NCBI RefSeq assembly: GCF_025465945.1
Contig: NZ_JANLNW010000028.1
Coordinates: forward strand, 1-64,000
Length of the DNA stretch: 64,000 nt
Direction of reading: 5' to 3'
Source: Pseudomonas sp. 6D_7.1_Bac1
Lineage (GTDB): Bacteria > Pseudomonadota > Gammaproteobacteria > Pseudomonadales > Pseudomonadaceae
Shown one piece after another: positions 10,003 through 19,253 of the stretch. How positions within the stretch are numbered: position 1 is the first letter of the stretch; each line of letters starts with the position of its first letter. The translations under genes were made by a program, and so were the position numbers. The notes beneath the pieces are model-generated. The model searched no databases and was not told the DNA's origin. It worked only from the letters and a program-made list of their open reading frames with translations.

Positions 10003-10647
10003 TCAGACGCCGAACTGGGCGCGGTAGGCTTCTACCGCTGGCAAATGCTGCTTGAGCTGTGGATCGTCCGCCAGGAACTGCAGCACCTGGGTCAGCGACA
10101 CGATGCTGACCACCGGGATACCGAAATCGCGCTCCACTTCCTGGATCGCCGACAACTCACCGTTGCCGCGCTCCTGACGGTTCAGCGCGATCAGCACGCC
10201 GGCCGCCTTGGCGCCGTCCTGTGAAGCGATGATCTGCATCACTTCACGGATCGCGGTGCCGGCGGTGATCACGTCGTCGATGATCAGCACTTCACCAGTC
10301 AATGGCGCGCCGACCAGGCTGCCGCCTTCGCCGTGAGCCTTGGCTTCCTTGCGATTGAAGCACCATGGCAGATCGCGGTTATGGTGCTCAGCCAGGGCCA
10401 CCGCAGTGGTCGCCGCCAAAGGAATGCCTTTGTACGCAGGGCCGAACAGTACGTCGAAGGGAATGCCGCTCTCGACGATGGCTGCCGCGTAGAAACGACC
10501 CAGCTGCGCCAGTGCAGAACCTGAGTTGAAAAGGCCGGCATTGAAGAAGTAAGGACTGGTACGCCCGGACTTCAGGGTGAACTCACCGAAGCGCAAAACG
10601 CCACGATCGATGGCAAAACGAATGAAGTCGCGTTGATACGCTTGCAT
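10003..10647 (-). CDS. pyrE: Orotate phosphoribosyltransferase
   Basis: 214-aa PyrE. It has the [14 protein letters not shown] motif near residue 25, the flexible [11 protein letters not shown] catalytic loop near 100, and the PRPP-binding [16 protein letters not shown] motif near 121. It makes OMP in UMP synthesis. The start is set at [12 protein letters not shown]; the seven extra codons upstream are not family-like. Divergent from crc across an 82-bp spacer, the standard Pseudomonas pyrE-crc pair. Confidence 0.96.
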   Translation of the reverse strand: MQAYQRDFIRFAIDRGVLRFGEFTLKSGRTSPYFFNAGLFNSGSALAQLGRFYAAAIVESGIPFDVLFGPAYKGIPLAATTAVALAEHHNRDLPWCFNRKEAKAHGEGGSLVGAPLTGEVLIIDDVITAGTAIREVMQIIASQDGAKAAGVLIALNRQERGNGELSAIQEVERDFGIPVVSIVSLTQVLQFLADDPQLKQHLPAVEAYRAQFGV

Positions 10648-10692
10648 GAAAAAAACCCCAAATACCACGGATTTAGCTAATTAGGTAGACGC

Positions 10693-10707
10693 CGTGTATC
10701 ATACACG
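10693..10707. promoter_or_regulatory. Palindrome in the pyrE-crc divergent promoter region
   Basis: A perfect 6-bp inverted repeat with a 3-bp centre (CGTGTA/TACACG) lies 23 bp before the crc start and includes a TATCAT -10-like hexamer at 10697-10702. The matching -35 is weak. It may be an operator, or simply part of the crc promoter. Confidence 0.35.
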
Positions 10708-10729
10708 CACGCGATTTTTGGGGCCATTT

Positions 10730-11509
10730 ATGCGGATCATCAGTGTGAACGTCAATGGTATTCAGGCTGCAGTCGAGCGTGGTTTGCTCAGTTGGCTGCA
10801 AGCACAGAATGCCGACGTCATCTGCCTGCAGGACACCCGCGCCTCCGCCTTTGAACTGGACGATCCAGCCTTCCAACTGGATGGCTACTTCCTTTATGCC
10901 TGCGATGCCGAAGTCCCCGCCCAAGGTGGCGTGGCTTTGTACTCGCGGTTGCAACCGAAGGCTGTCATCAGCGGTCTCGGCTTTGAGACGGCCGACCGCT
11001 ACGGGCGCTACCTGCAAGCCGATTTCGACAAGGTCAGCATCGCGACCTTGCTGCTCCCTTCGGGGCAGAATGGCGATGAAGACTTGAACCAGAAGTTCAA
11101 GCTAATGGACGATTTCGCCCGTTATCTGGATAAACAGCGGCGCAAACGTCGCGAGTACATTTATTGTGGCTCGCTGTACGTGGCGCAACAGAAGCTGGAT
11201 ATCAAGAACTGGCGCGACAGCCAGCAATCCCCGGGCTTCCTGGCGCCAGAGCGTGCCTGGATGGACGAGATTGTCGGCAACATGGGCTATGTCGATGCCC
11301 TGCGCGAAGTCAGCCGCGAAGGCGATCAGTACAGCTGGTGGCCAGACAACGAACAGGCCGAGATGCTCAACCTGGGCTGGCGTTTCGACTACCAGTTGCT
11401 GACCCCGGGCCTGCGCCGCTTTGTACGCAGCGCTCGCTTGCCACGTCAGCCGCGGTTCTCGCAACACGCGCCGTTGATCGTGGACTACGACTGGACGCTG
11501 ACGATCTAA
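10730..11509 (+). CDS. crc: Catabolite repression control protein Crc
   Basis: 259-aa protein of the exodeoxyribonuclease III/endonuclease fold (MRIISVNVNGIQAAVERG start, exact family length). In pseudomonads Crc has lost nuclease activity and works with Hfq on catabolite-activation motifs in mRNAs to repress use of secondary carbon sources. Candidate catalytic positions diverge: the C-terminal part reads FSQHAPLIVDYDW where true ExoIII enzymes have a D-H-cat motif. I took the ATG at 10730 over the upstream in-frame ATG at 10694, which lies inside the promoter palindrome. Confidence 0.95.
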   Translation: MRIISVNVNGIQAAVERGLLSWLQAQNADVICLQDTRASAFELDDPAFQLDGYFLYACDAEVPAQGGVALYSRLQPKAVISGLGFETADRYGRYLQADFDKVSIATLLLPSGQNGDEDLNQKFKLMDDFARYLDKQRRKRREYIYCGSLYVAQQKLDIKNWRDSQQSPGFLAPERAWMDEIVGNMGYVDALREVSREGDQYSWWPDNEQAEMLNLGWRFDYQLLTPGLRRFVRSARLPRQPRFSQHAPLIVDYDWTLTI

Positions 11510-11527
11510 GCGTCTTTTCGCAGCCGC

Positions 11528-11557
11528 AAAAAAGCCGACAGTGATGTCGGCTTTTTT
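11528..11557 (+). terminator. Rho-independent terminator of crc
   Basis: Perfect 13-bp stem (11528-11540 / 11545-11557) with 4-nt loop and T-run, 18 bp after the crc stop. Symmetric, so it can work in both directions. Confidence 0.93.
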
Positions 11558-11577
11558 GTGCGCGCTGATTATTCAAG

Positions 11578-11664
11578 GTGGGAGCGAGCCTGCTCGCGAT
11601 GACGGTAGACCAGACACCGACGCGGTGACTGTCAGACCGCTATCGCGAGCAGGCTCGCTCCCAC
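11578..11664. repeat. REPIN, GTGGGAGCGAGCC arm type
   Basis: Inverted arms beginning GTGGGAGCGAGCCTGCTCGC and its complement around a roughly 40-bp centre. Same arm type as the element at 22497-22586. Lies between the convergent crc and DUF4870 genes. Confidence 0.87.
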
Positions 11665-11684
11665 AAAGGAATCCTCACCGATTA

Positions 11685-12053
11685 TTATTTGATCAACCGC
11701 CAGGTGAACGGGTAGCGATACAGCTGCCCTTCATTGGCTTTTACCCCGGCGATGATTGTCAGCACCAGCGCACCGATGGCCAGCAGGCCAAACAGGAAGA
11801 AACCGATCACCACCACCATCAGCAACAGGCAGATCGCCGAAGCGATGGCCACGCTGATCTGAAAGTTCAGCGCTTCCTTGCCCTGGTCATCGATGAACGG
11901 GTCCATCTCGCGCTTCAATTGCCAGAGAATCAGCGGGCCGATCAACGAACCGAACGGCACCCAGATCCCCAGCAAGGCCGAGAGATGGCAGAACATGGCC
12001 CACTGACGAACCTCTCGACTCGGCGCAGGCAGCGGTAGTTGCTCATCACTCAT
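11685..12053 (-). CDS. DUF4870 small membrane protein
   Basis: 122-aa integral membrane protein with three hydrophobic segments: about residues 20-45, 66-88 and 89-105. The WAMFCHLSALLGIWVPFGSLIGPLILW opening block and the IDDQGKEALNFQIS motif are the DUF4870 (Tic20-like) signature. Function unknown. The start at 12053 has a consensus AGGAG site 7 bp upstream; a start seven codons earlier has none. Lies downstream of rph on the same strand, 43 bp apart, probably co-transcribed. Confidence 0.85.
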   Translation of the reverse strand: MSDEQLPLPAPSREVRQWAMFCHLSALLGIWVPFGSLIGPLILWQLKREMDPFIDDQGKEALNFQISVAIASAICLLLMVVVIGFFLFGLLAIGALVLTIIAGVKANEGQLYRYPFTWRLIK

Positions 12054-12096
12054 GACGCTCTCCTTGCTGGACATCGGAACCCGGACATCGGAGCAA

Positions 12097-12819
12097 TCAG
12101 TCAGCCAACGCCGCTTTTTGCAGATCGAAAATTTCGTTCATGCCTTTTTTCGCCAGCTCCAGCATCGCGTTCAGCTCTTCAGGCTGGAACGGCGCGCCTT
12201 CAGCAGTGCCCTGCACTTCGATGAAACCACCGGTGCTGGTCATCACCACGTTCAGGTCAGTCTCGGCAGCCGAGTCTTCCAGGTAGTCCAGATCAAGCAC
12301 TGGCTCGCCCTGGTACATGCCCACGGACACGGCAGCGATCATCTGCTTGAGCGGGTCACCGCCTTTCAGGCCGCCACGCTTCTTGATTACTTTCAAGGCG
12401 TCGACCAGCGCAACCATGGCGCCAGTGATCGAGGCAGTCCGCGTTCCGCCATCGGCCTGAATCACGTCGCAGTCGACGTACAGGGTGATGTCGCCCAGCT
12501 TGGACATATCCAGCGCAGCGCGCAGGGAACGACCGATCAGACGCTGGATCTCCAGCGTGCGGCCGCCTTGCTTGCCACGGCTCGCTTCACGCTGGTTACG
12601 CTCGCCAGTGGCGCGCGGCAGCATGCCGTATTCGGCGGTCAACCAACCCTGCCCCTGCCCCTTGAGGAAGCGCGGCACACCGTTTTCGACGCTGACGGTG
12701 CAAATCACCTTGGTATCACCGAACTCGACCAGTACAGATCCCTCGGCGTGTTTGGTGTAGTTGCGGGTGATGCGGATCGAGCGGAGCTGATCGGCAGCGC
12801 GACCACTTGGACGTTTCAT
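12097..12819 (-). CDS. rph: Ribonuclease PH
   Basis: 240-aa phosphorolytic 3'-5' exoribonuclease that trims tRNA 3' ends. Visible family motifs: [15 protein letters not shown] at the N terminus, [10 protein letters not shown] near residue 125, and the phosphate-binding arginine region [24 protein letters not shown] near 70-95. Full family length. Divergent from yicC across 270 bp, the common rph-yicC arrangement. Confidence 0.97.
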   Translation of the reverse strand: MKRPSGRAADQLRSIRITRNYTKHAEGSVLVEFGDTKVICTVSVENGVPRFLKGQGQGWLTAEYGMLPRATGERNQREASRGKQGGRTLEIQRLIGRSLRAALDMSKLGDITLYVDCDVIQADGGTRTASITGAMVALVDALKVIKKRGGLKGGDPLKQMIAAVSVGMYQGEPVLDLDYLEDSAAETDLNVVMTSTGGFIEVQGTAEGAPFQPEELNAMLELAKKGMNEIFDLQKAALAD

Positions 12820-12966
12820 AGAGGAACACCTGTACGGAGGACGGAAATCTGCCGAGCATTATAGGGCGGCCAGGCGCGCCTGGGCACTTCTAAAAAACCC
12901 GGGCGACGAGCGAGGGCTCTGAACAGCGCTCTGCGACGACCTGCAGCGCTTTGTCACACGCGCCAT

Positions 12967-12996
12967 TTGGGAGCATCCGCTGCACTGCGCTACAAT
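12967..12996 (+). promoter_or_regulatory. Sigma-70 promoter candidate for yicC-gmk
   Basis: TTGGGA (12967-12972) and TACAAT (12991-12996) with an 18-bp spacer, about 95 bp upstream of the yicC start. Confidence 0.5.
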
Positions 12997-13089
12997 CCTG
13001 CGCCTTTGCAGCCTGTGGGCTTTAATTCATTCAATCAGGTCCGTTGAACCCGCAGGGTTTGGCGTTGGCCTGAATCGCGAGGTACCTCC

Positions 13090-13953
13090 ATGGTGCACAG
13101 CATGACCGCCTTCGCCCGCGTCGAAAAAGCCGGCAGCCAGGGCACCCTGAGCTGGGAGCTGCGCTCGGTCAACAGCCGCTACCTGGAACCGCACTTGCGC
13201 CTGCCAGAGTCCTTTCGCGACCTCGAAGGCAACGTGCGCGAAGCGTTGCGTCAGGGCCTGTCGCGCGGCAAGCTCGAATGCACCCTGCGCTTCACCGAAG
13301 AAACCACCGGCAAACCGTTGCAAGTCGACCGTGAACGCGCCGCGCAACTGGTCGCCGCCGCCGAAACCGTCGCCAGCCTGATCAAGCATCCCTCAGCCCT
13401 CAACCCGCTGGAAGTGCTGGCCTGGCCCGGCGTGCTGGTCGCCGACGCGAGTGACCCGCAAGCGCTCAACGCCGAGGCGCTGGCACTGTTCAATGACGGC
13501 CTCAAAGAACTCAAGGCTGGCCGCGAGCGCGAAGGCGCGGAGCTGGCCCGGCTGATCAATGAGCGCCTGACTTCAATTGAAGAAGACGTGGTGACCCTGC
13601 GTGAACTGGTCCCGCAGATGCTCGCTACCCAGCGCCAGAAAGTGCTCGACCGCTTTGCCGACATGAAGGCCGAGCTCGACCCGCAGCGCCTGGAACAGGA
13701 AATGGTCATGCTCGCGCAAAAGAGCGACGTCGCCGAAGAACTGGACCGCCTGAGCACCCACATCATTGAAGTTCGCCGCGTGCTCAAGTCCGGCGGCGCT
13801 GCCGGTCGGCGCCTCGACTTCCTGATGCAGGAGCTCAACCGCGAAGCCAACACACTGGGCTCCAAAGCCTTCGACCCGCGCAGCACCCAGGCGGCGGTCA
13901 ACCTCAAAGTGTTGATCGAGCAAATGCGCGAACAAGTGCAGAACATTGAGTAA
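13090..13953 (+). CDS. yicC: YicC family endoribonuclease
   Basis: 287-aa YicC protein: MTAFARVEKAGSQG start, the RSVNSRYLEPHLRLPESFRDLE block, and the C-terminal DUF1732 block VRRVLKSGGAAGRRLDFLMQELNREANTLGSK. E. coli YicC is reported as an endoribonuclease affecting small-RNA turnover. Translated 12 bp upstream of gmk and very likely co-transcribed with it. Confidence 0.94.
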   Translation: MVHSMTAFARVEKAGSQGTLSWELRSVNSRYLEPHLRLPESFRDLEGNVREALRQGLSRGKLECTLRFTEETTGKPLQVDRERAAQLVAAAETVASLIKHPSALNPLEVLAWPGVLVADASDPQALNAEALALFNDGLKELKAGREREGAELARLINERLTSIEEDVVTLRELVPQMLATQRQKVLDRFADMKAELDPQRLEQEMVMLAQKSDVAEELDRLSTHIIEVRRVLKSGGAAGRRLDFLMQELNREANTLGSKAFDPRSTQAAVNLKVLIEQMREQVQNIE

Positions 13954-14586
<633 letters not shown>

Positions 14587-14651
14587 ACAGCTCTTCCCAA
14601 AACCGCTGCAAGGGCTTTACATTGGCACTTGTAGCGCGTTGAAGGGCTTGG

Positions 14652-14692
14652 TTAAAAAATCAGCGCTTCCCTAATCGCTGGTGATTTTTTAA
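14652..14692. terminator. Hairpin terminator between gmk and rpoZ
   Basis: A-run/T-run flanked stem (14652-14665 with 14676-14692, one 2-nt bulge), followed by rpoZ 62 bp later. It looks like an intrinsic terminator, so rpoZ may rely on its own promoter or on read-through. Confidence 0.6.
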
Positions 14693-14753
14693 ACTGTTGA
14701 GTCCGCTCGCCCAACCGGGCAGCGCGCATATTGCATTCGCTCCGAGGAATACC

Positions 14754-15017
14754 ATGGCCCGCGTAACCGTTGAAGACTGCCTAGAACACGTGGAAAACCG
14801 CTTTGAGCTGGTCATGCTCTCTACCAAGCGTGCCCGTCAACTGGCCACCGGTGGCAAAGAGCCGTTGGTCCAGTGGGAAAACGACAAGCCTACCGTTGTA
14901 GCCCTGCGTGAAATCGCTGAAGGCCTGATGAGCTACGAGTTCATCGCCAATGCTGAAATCGTCGAAGACGAACCGCTGTTCGCAGCGTTCGAGGACGAGT
15001 CCAACGAGGCCGTCTAA
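14754..15017 (+). CDS. rpoZ: DNA-directed RNA polymerase omega subunit
   Basis: 87-aa omega subunit starting [21 protein letters not shown], with the conserved [25 protein letters not shown] core. It helps assemble RNA polymerase and is part of one ppGpp site. A GAGGAAT ribosome site precedes the ATG; an in-frame upstream ATG at 14697 would add 19 non-conserved residues. Confidence 0.97.
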   Translation: MARVTVEDCLEHVENRFELVMLSTKRARQLATGGKEPLVQWENDKPTVVALREIAEGLMSYEFIANAEIVEDEPLFAAFEDESNEAV

Positions 15018-15074
15018 GTCCATGCCTGGTCGACGTAGCACGGCGCGGGGTCACAGCCATCGGCAGGAGTCATC

Positions 15075-17180
15075 ATGCCGAGCATAGACGCCCTCGCCGA
15101 TCGCTTATCGACCTACCTCGGCACTGACCAGGTCAACCTGGTCCGCCGAGCGTACTTCTACGCCGAACAAGCCCACGACGGCCAACGCCGCCGCAGCGGC
15201 GAGGCGTACGTCACGCACCCGCTGGCGGTCGCGAACATTCTTGCCGACATGCACATGGACCATCAGAGCCTGATGGCCGCGATGCTGCATGACGTGATCG
15301 AAGACACCGGTATTGCCAAGGAAGCGCTGCAAGCGCAGTTCGGCGAAACCGTGGCCGAACTGGTCGACGGGGTCAGCAAACTGACCCAGATGAACTTCGA
15401 GACCAAAGCCGAAGCCCAGGCTGAAAACTTCCAGAAAATGGCCATGGCCATGGCGCGGGACATTCGCGTGATCCTGGTCAAGCTGGCCGACCGCCTGCAC
15501 AACATGCGCACGCTGGAAGTCCTGTCCGGTGAAAAGCGTCGGCGCATCGCCAAGGAAACCCTGGAAATCTATGCGCCCATCGCCAACCGGCTGGGCATGC
15601 ACGCGATCCGCGTAGAATTCGAAGACCTGGGCTTCAAGGCCATGCACCCGATGCGTTCTGCGCGGATCTACCAGGCGGTCAAACGCGCCCGGGGCAACCG
15701 CAAGGAAATCGTCAACAAGATCGAAGAGTCCCTCAGCCACTGCCTGGCCATCGACGGCATCCAGGGCGAGGTCAGCGGTCGCCAGAAACACCTCTACGGC
15801 ATCTACACGAAAATGCGCGGCAAACGTCGGGCCTTCAACGAGATCATGGACGTCTACGCGTTCCGGATCATCGTCGACAAGGTTGATACCTGCTACCGCG
15901 TGCTGGGTGCTGTGCATAATTTGTACAAACCGCTGCCGGGTCGCTTCAAGGATTACATCGCGATTCCCAAGGCCAACGGCTACCAGTCGCTGCACACCAC
16001 GCTCTTCGGCATGCACGGCGTACCGATCGAAATCCAGATCCGCACCCGTGAAATGGAAGAGATGGCCAACAACGGCATCGCCGCCCATTGGCTGTACAAA
16101 TCCAGCGGCGACGAGCAGCCAAAAGGCACTCACGCCCGCGCCCGCCAGTGGGTCAAAGGCGTACTGGAAATGCAGCAACGCGCCGGCAACTCGCTGGAAT
16201 TCATTGAAAGCGTGAAGATCGACCTGTTCCCGGACGAGGTCTACGTGTTCACGCCGAAAGGCCGGATCATGGAGCTGCCAAAAGGCTCCACGGCGGTCGA
16301 TTTCGCTTACGCGGTGCACACCGACGTCGGCAACAGTTGCATCGCCTGCCGGATCAATCGTCGCCTGGCGCCGCTGTCCGAACCGCTGCAAAGCGGCTCG
16401 ACGGTCGAGATCGTCAGCGCCCCAGGCGCACGGCCGAACCCGGCGTGGCTCAACTTCGTGGTCACCGGCAAGGCCCGTACGCACATTCGTCACGCGCTGA
16501 AACTGCAGCGCCGCTCCGAGTCCATCAGCCTGGGCGAACGCCTGCTGAACAAAGTACTCAACGGTTTCAACAGCTCGCTGGAAAAAGTCCCGGCCGAGCG
16601 TATCAAGGCGATGCTCAACGAATACCGCCTCGAACTGATCGAAGACCTGCTCGAAGACATCGGCCTGGGCAATCGCATGGCCTACGTCGTCGCACGCCGC
16701 CTGCTCGGCGAAGGCGAACAGCTGCCGAGCCCGGAAGGTCCGCTGGCGATTCGCGGGACCGAAGGTCTGGTGCTCAGCTACGCCAAGTGCTGCACACCGA
16801 TCCCGGGCGACCCGATTGTCGGCCACCTGTCTGCCGGCAAAGGCATGGTCGTGCACTTGGACAACTGCCGCAACATCAGCGAAATCCGCCATAACCCGGA
16901 AAAATGCATCCAGCTCTCGTGGGCCAAGGATGTCACCGGCGAATTCAATGTCGAACTGCGCGTCGAGTTGGAACACCAGCGCGGCCTGATTGCCCTGCTG
17001 GCCAGCAGCGTCAACGCTGCCGACGGCAACATCGAAAAAATCAGCATGGACGAACGCGACGGTCGTATCAGCGTGGTCCAACTGGTGGTCAGCGTGCACG
17101 ACCGTGTACACCTGGCCCGCGTGATCAAGAAACTGCGCGCCTTGACCGGGGTGATTCGCATCACCCGCATGCGTGCATAG
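15075..17180 (+). CDS. spoT: Bifunctional (p)ppGpp synthetase/hydrolase SpoT
   Basis: 701-aa long RSH protein. Domains in order: HD hydrolase (about 20-180, AAMLHDVIEDTG motif); synthetase (about 230-350, with GRFKDYIAIPKANGYQSLHTT); TGS (about 385-450, VYVFTPKGRIMELPKG); helical and zinc-finger-like region with the paired cysteines KCCTPIPGD near 560; and a C-terminal ACT domain. It sets ppGpp levels in response to starvation signals. Downstream of rpoZ and 34 bp ahead of ridA. Confidence 0.97.
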   Translation: MPSIDALADRLSTYLGTDQVNLVRRAYFYAEQAHDGQRRRSGEAYVTHPLAVANILADMHMDHQSLMAAMLHDVIEDTGIAKEALQAQFGETVAELVDGVSKLTQMNFETKAEAQAENFQKMAMAMARDIRVILVKLADRLHNMRTLEVLSGEKRRRIAKETLEIYAPIANRLGMHAIRVEFEDLGFKAMHPMRSARIYQAVKRARGNRKEIVNKIEESLSHCLAIDGIQGEVSGRQKHLYGIYTKMRGKRRAFNEIMDVYAFRIIVDKVDTCYRVLGAVHNLYKPLPGRFKDYIAIPKANGYQSLHTTLFGMHGVPIEIQIRTREMEEMANNGIAAHWLYKSSGDEQPKGTHARARQWVKGVLEMQQRAGNSLEFIESVKIDLFPDEVYVFTPKGRIMELPKGSTAVDFAYAVHTDVGNSCIACRINRRLAPLSEPLQSGSTVEIVSAPGARPNPAWLNFVVTGKARTHIRHALKLQRRSESISLGERLLNKVLNGFNSSLEKVPAERIKAMLNEYRLELIEDLLEDIGLGNRMAYVVARRLLGEGEQLPSPEGPLAIRGTEGLVLSYAKCCTPIPGDPIVGHLSAGKGMVVHLDNCRNISEIRHNPEKCIQLSWAKDVTGEFNVELRVELEHQRGLIALLASSVNAADGNIEKISMDERDGRISVVQLVVSVHDRVHLARVIKKLRALTGVIRITRMRA

Positions 17181-17214
17181 CTCGCCCTAGCCCAGCCATT
17201 ACAAGGAGTCATTC

Positions 17215-17595
17215 ATGATCAAGACTGTAATCACCAGCGACAAGGCCCCGGCCGCCATCGGTACTTACTCCCAGGCGATCAAGGCTGGCAACACCGTCTA
17301 CATGTCCGGTCAAATTCCACTCGATCCAAAAACCATGGAACTGGTCGAAGGCTTCGAAGCCCAGACCGTCCAGGTGTTCGAGAACCTCAAGGCCGTGGCT
17401 GAAGCCGCTGGCGGTTCGTTCAAGGACATCGTCAAACTGAACATCTTCCTCACCGACCTGAGCCACTTCGCCAAGGTCAACGAGATCATGGGCAAGTACT
17501 TCGATCAGCCGTACCCGGCTCGCGCCGCCATCGGCGTGGCTGCCCTGCCAAAGGGTTCGCAGGTTGAAATGGATGCCATTCTGGTCATCGCGTAA
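17215..17595 (+). CDS. ridA: RidA family enamine/imine deaminase
   Basis: 126-aa RidA, trimeric. The signature pieces are [28 protein letters not shown] and, near the C terminus, the catalytic-site arginine block [22 protein letters not shown]. It destroys reactive 2-aminoacrylate-type enamines released by PLP enzymes. An AAGGAG site precedes the ATG; probably co-transcribed with spoT. Confidence 0.95.
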   Translation: MIKTVITSDKAPAAIGTYSQAIKAGNTVYMSGQIPLDPKTMELVEGFEAQTVQVFENLKAVAEAAGGSFKDIVKLNIFLTDLSHFAKVNEIMGKYFDQPYPARAAIGVAALPKGSQVEMDAILVIA

Positions 17596-17650
17596 TACGC
17601 ACGGCGCGGCCTCCCAGGCTGCGCCGACTTCGTTCTGTAAGGATCTCCTC

Positions 17651-18391
17651 ATGCGCAAAGCGCTAGCTCTTTCGTTGCTCGCGGTGTTGCTCGGCGGCTG
17701 TGCCAGCAACCCTGCCGACCGCGACATCAGTGGCACCTGGATCAACCAGGCGGCAATCAATGCTGCGTCCAAGGGCGGCCCGTTGCGTGAAGCACTGCAA
17801 GCCTATGGCCCGAACCTGGAGTGGGACGTCAACACCAAGGCCGGCCAGGCGCGTTACAGCAATGGCTTCGAGAAAATCGAAGGCAAGGTACTGGGCGAGC
17901 AGTCCGGCGCCTGGAACGTCGAAATTTATGGCAGCCCTGCCACCGTATTGAAGCGCGACGGCAAACAATTGCAGCAAGTGGCCAACGACAACGAGCCAGG
18001 GCAACTGTTTGACCGCGCCCAAGACGCCGCTCCTGAAGGCGCACCACTGGGCGCCAGCTTCGAGCGGGCGCTGTACTCAGCCTACCTGGGCGGCAGCTGG
18101 AAGATTGTCAACGGTCCAGGCGAAGGCAGCACCGTTCAGTTCCAGGCCGATGGCGCCGTTCAGGGCCTGCCCGGCGCTGACCGTTACGCGCTGTGCCTGG
18201 CGGGCGACTGCGCCTCGATGAGCGGCGGCCACGATACCGTCTGGCTGCAACAGAGCGGCCAGGGTAACCCGTGGATCTTTACCCGCGACGGTAAACAGAT
18301 GGAGATCTTCCAGGCAGTCAACGGATCCCAGGCGGACGAAGTGCCTTCGTTCTCCCCCGGCAATCGCCAATGGACACTGGAAAAACAGTGA
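17651..18391 (+). CDS. Putative lipoprotein, first of a tandem pair
   Basis: 246 aa with a short lipoprotein signal (MRKALALSLLAVLLGGC, lipobox LGGC, acylated Cys 17). No named domain was recognised. The mature part opens with DISGTWINQAAINAASKGGPLREAL and ends NRQWTLEKQ; both ends and the length match the next gene, so the two arose by duplication. An AAGGATC ribosome site and the lipobox fix the start; an upstream in-frame ATG at 17564 overlaps ridA and lacks a signal. Likely outer-membrane anchored, since the residue after Cys is Ala, not Asp. Confidence 0.85.
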   Translation: MRKALALSLLAVLLGGCASNPADRDISGTWINQAAINAASKGGPLREALQAYGPNLEWDVNTKAGQARYSNGFEKIEGKVLGEQSGAWNVEIYGSPATVLKRDGKQLQQVANDNEPGQLFDRAQDAAPEGAPLGASFERALYSAYLGGSWKIVNGPGEGSTVQFQADGAVQGLPGADRYALCLAGDCASMSGGHDTVWLQQSGQGNPWIFTRDGKQMEIFQAVNGSQADEVPSFSPGNRQWTLEKQ

Positions 18392-18400
18392 TACAGAACA

Positions 18401-18426
18401 AAGGAGCCCAAGGGCTCCTTTTTCTT
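18401..18426 (+). terminator. Terminator after first lipoprotein gene
   Basis: 9-bp stem (18401-18409 / 18412-18420) followed by a T-rich tract. The stop-to-terminator segment is almost identical to the one after the second copy. Confidence 0.8.
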
Positions 18427-18467
18427 TAGCCTGCGCCATGCTTTCTTTCCCCTCCCAAGGATTGTTC

Positions 18468-19202
18468 ATGCGCAAACTACTTATCCTGAGCCTATTGCTG
18501 CTGGGCGGCTGCACCCATACGCCGAAAGAAACGGACATCAGCGGTATCTGGATCAATCAGCCCGCCATCAACGCCGCCGCCCAAGGCCAATCCTTACGTA
18601 AAACCTTCGCCACCTATGGCAGGTACCTGGAATGGAACATCGACACTCGCACCGGCCAAGCGCAAGTGAGCAGTGGTTATGAAATGGGCGAAGGCCAACT
18701 GCTGCGAAAAGCACCCAGCGCCTGGACAGTCGACTACAACGGCTACGCCACCGACGAACTGCGATTCGATGGCAAACATCTGACCCTGCTAGCCAGAGAA
18801 CATACCCTCCAGCAGGTATTCAGCCGTGCGACTCAAACGGTCAAAACCGGTACAAAGTGGGGCAATACCTTCAGGTATGCCCTGAACTCAGCTTATATGG
18901 GTGGCCAGTGGAAAATCATCGATGGCCCAGGAGCAGGCAATATCGTGATTTTCATGGCAGAGGGCCGCGTTACAGGGCTGGCCAACGCCGCACGATACGA
19001 GTTATGCCTGGACGGTGATTGCGCTACCCAGGGTGCAGGTAATGACACTCTTTTTCTGACCAACGGCGAGCTGGGAGACACCTGGATCTTCGTGCGTAAT
19101 GGCAAGCAACTGGAAATCCTGAATGCTATCAATCACTCACGCCCGGATGAAATCCCTCAGCTCACCCCCGGTACGCGTCAATGGCTGCTGGAAAAGCAGT
19201 GA
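18468..19202 (+). CDS. Putative lipoprotein, second of a tandem pair
   Basis: 244 aa; lipoprotein signal MRKLLILSLLLLGGC with acylated Cys 15. It aligns over its whole length with the preceding lipoprotein: DISGIWINQPAINAAAQGQSLRKTF near the start, SAYMGGQWKIIDGPGAG in the middle, LCLDGDCATQGAGNDT near 180, and GTRQWLLEKQ at the end. No catalytic motif or named domain was recognised; a beta-rich, ligand-binding role is possible but unproven. AAGGA ribosome site 7 bp before the ATG. Confidence 0.85.
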   Translation: MRKLLILSLLLLGGCTHTPKETDISGIWINQPAINAAAQGQSLRKTFATYGRYLEWNIDTRTGQAQVSSGYEMGEGQLLRKAPSAWTVDYNGYATDELRFDGKHLTLLAREHTLQQVFSRATQTVKTGTKWGNTFRYALNSAYMGGQWKIIDGPGAGNIVIFMAEGRVTGLANAARYELCLDGDCATQGAGNDTLFLTNGELGDTWIFVRNGKQLEILNAINHSRPDEIPQLTPGTRQWLLEKQ

Positions 19203-19210
19203 TACAGAAC

Positions 19211-19238
19211 AAAGGAGCCGGCGGGCTCCTTTGTCTTT
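19211..19238 (+). terminator. Terminator after second lipoprotein gene
   Basis: 9-bp stem (19211-19219 / 19224-19232) with following T-rich bases. Sequence from the stop codon through the stem is nearly the same as after the first lipoprotein gene. Confidence 0.8.
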
Positions 19239-19253
19239 AAACGCAAAAACAAC

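Noticed and set aside
15105..17111. Minus-strand 668-codon open frame opposite spoT
   Set aside because: Exact antisense of SpoT with rich His/Asp/Val bias, no ribosome site, no recognisable domain.
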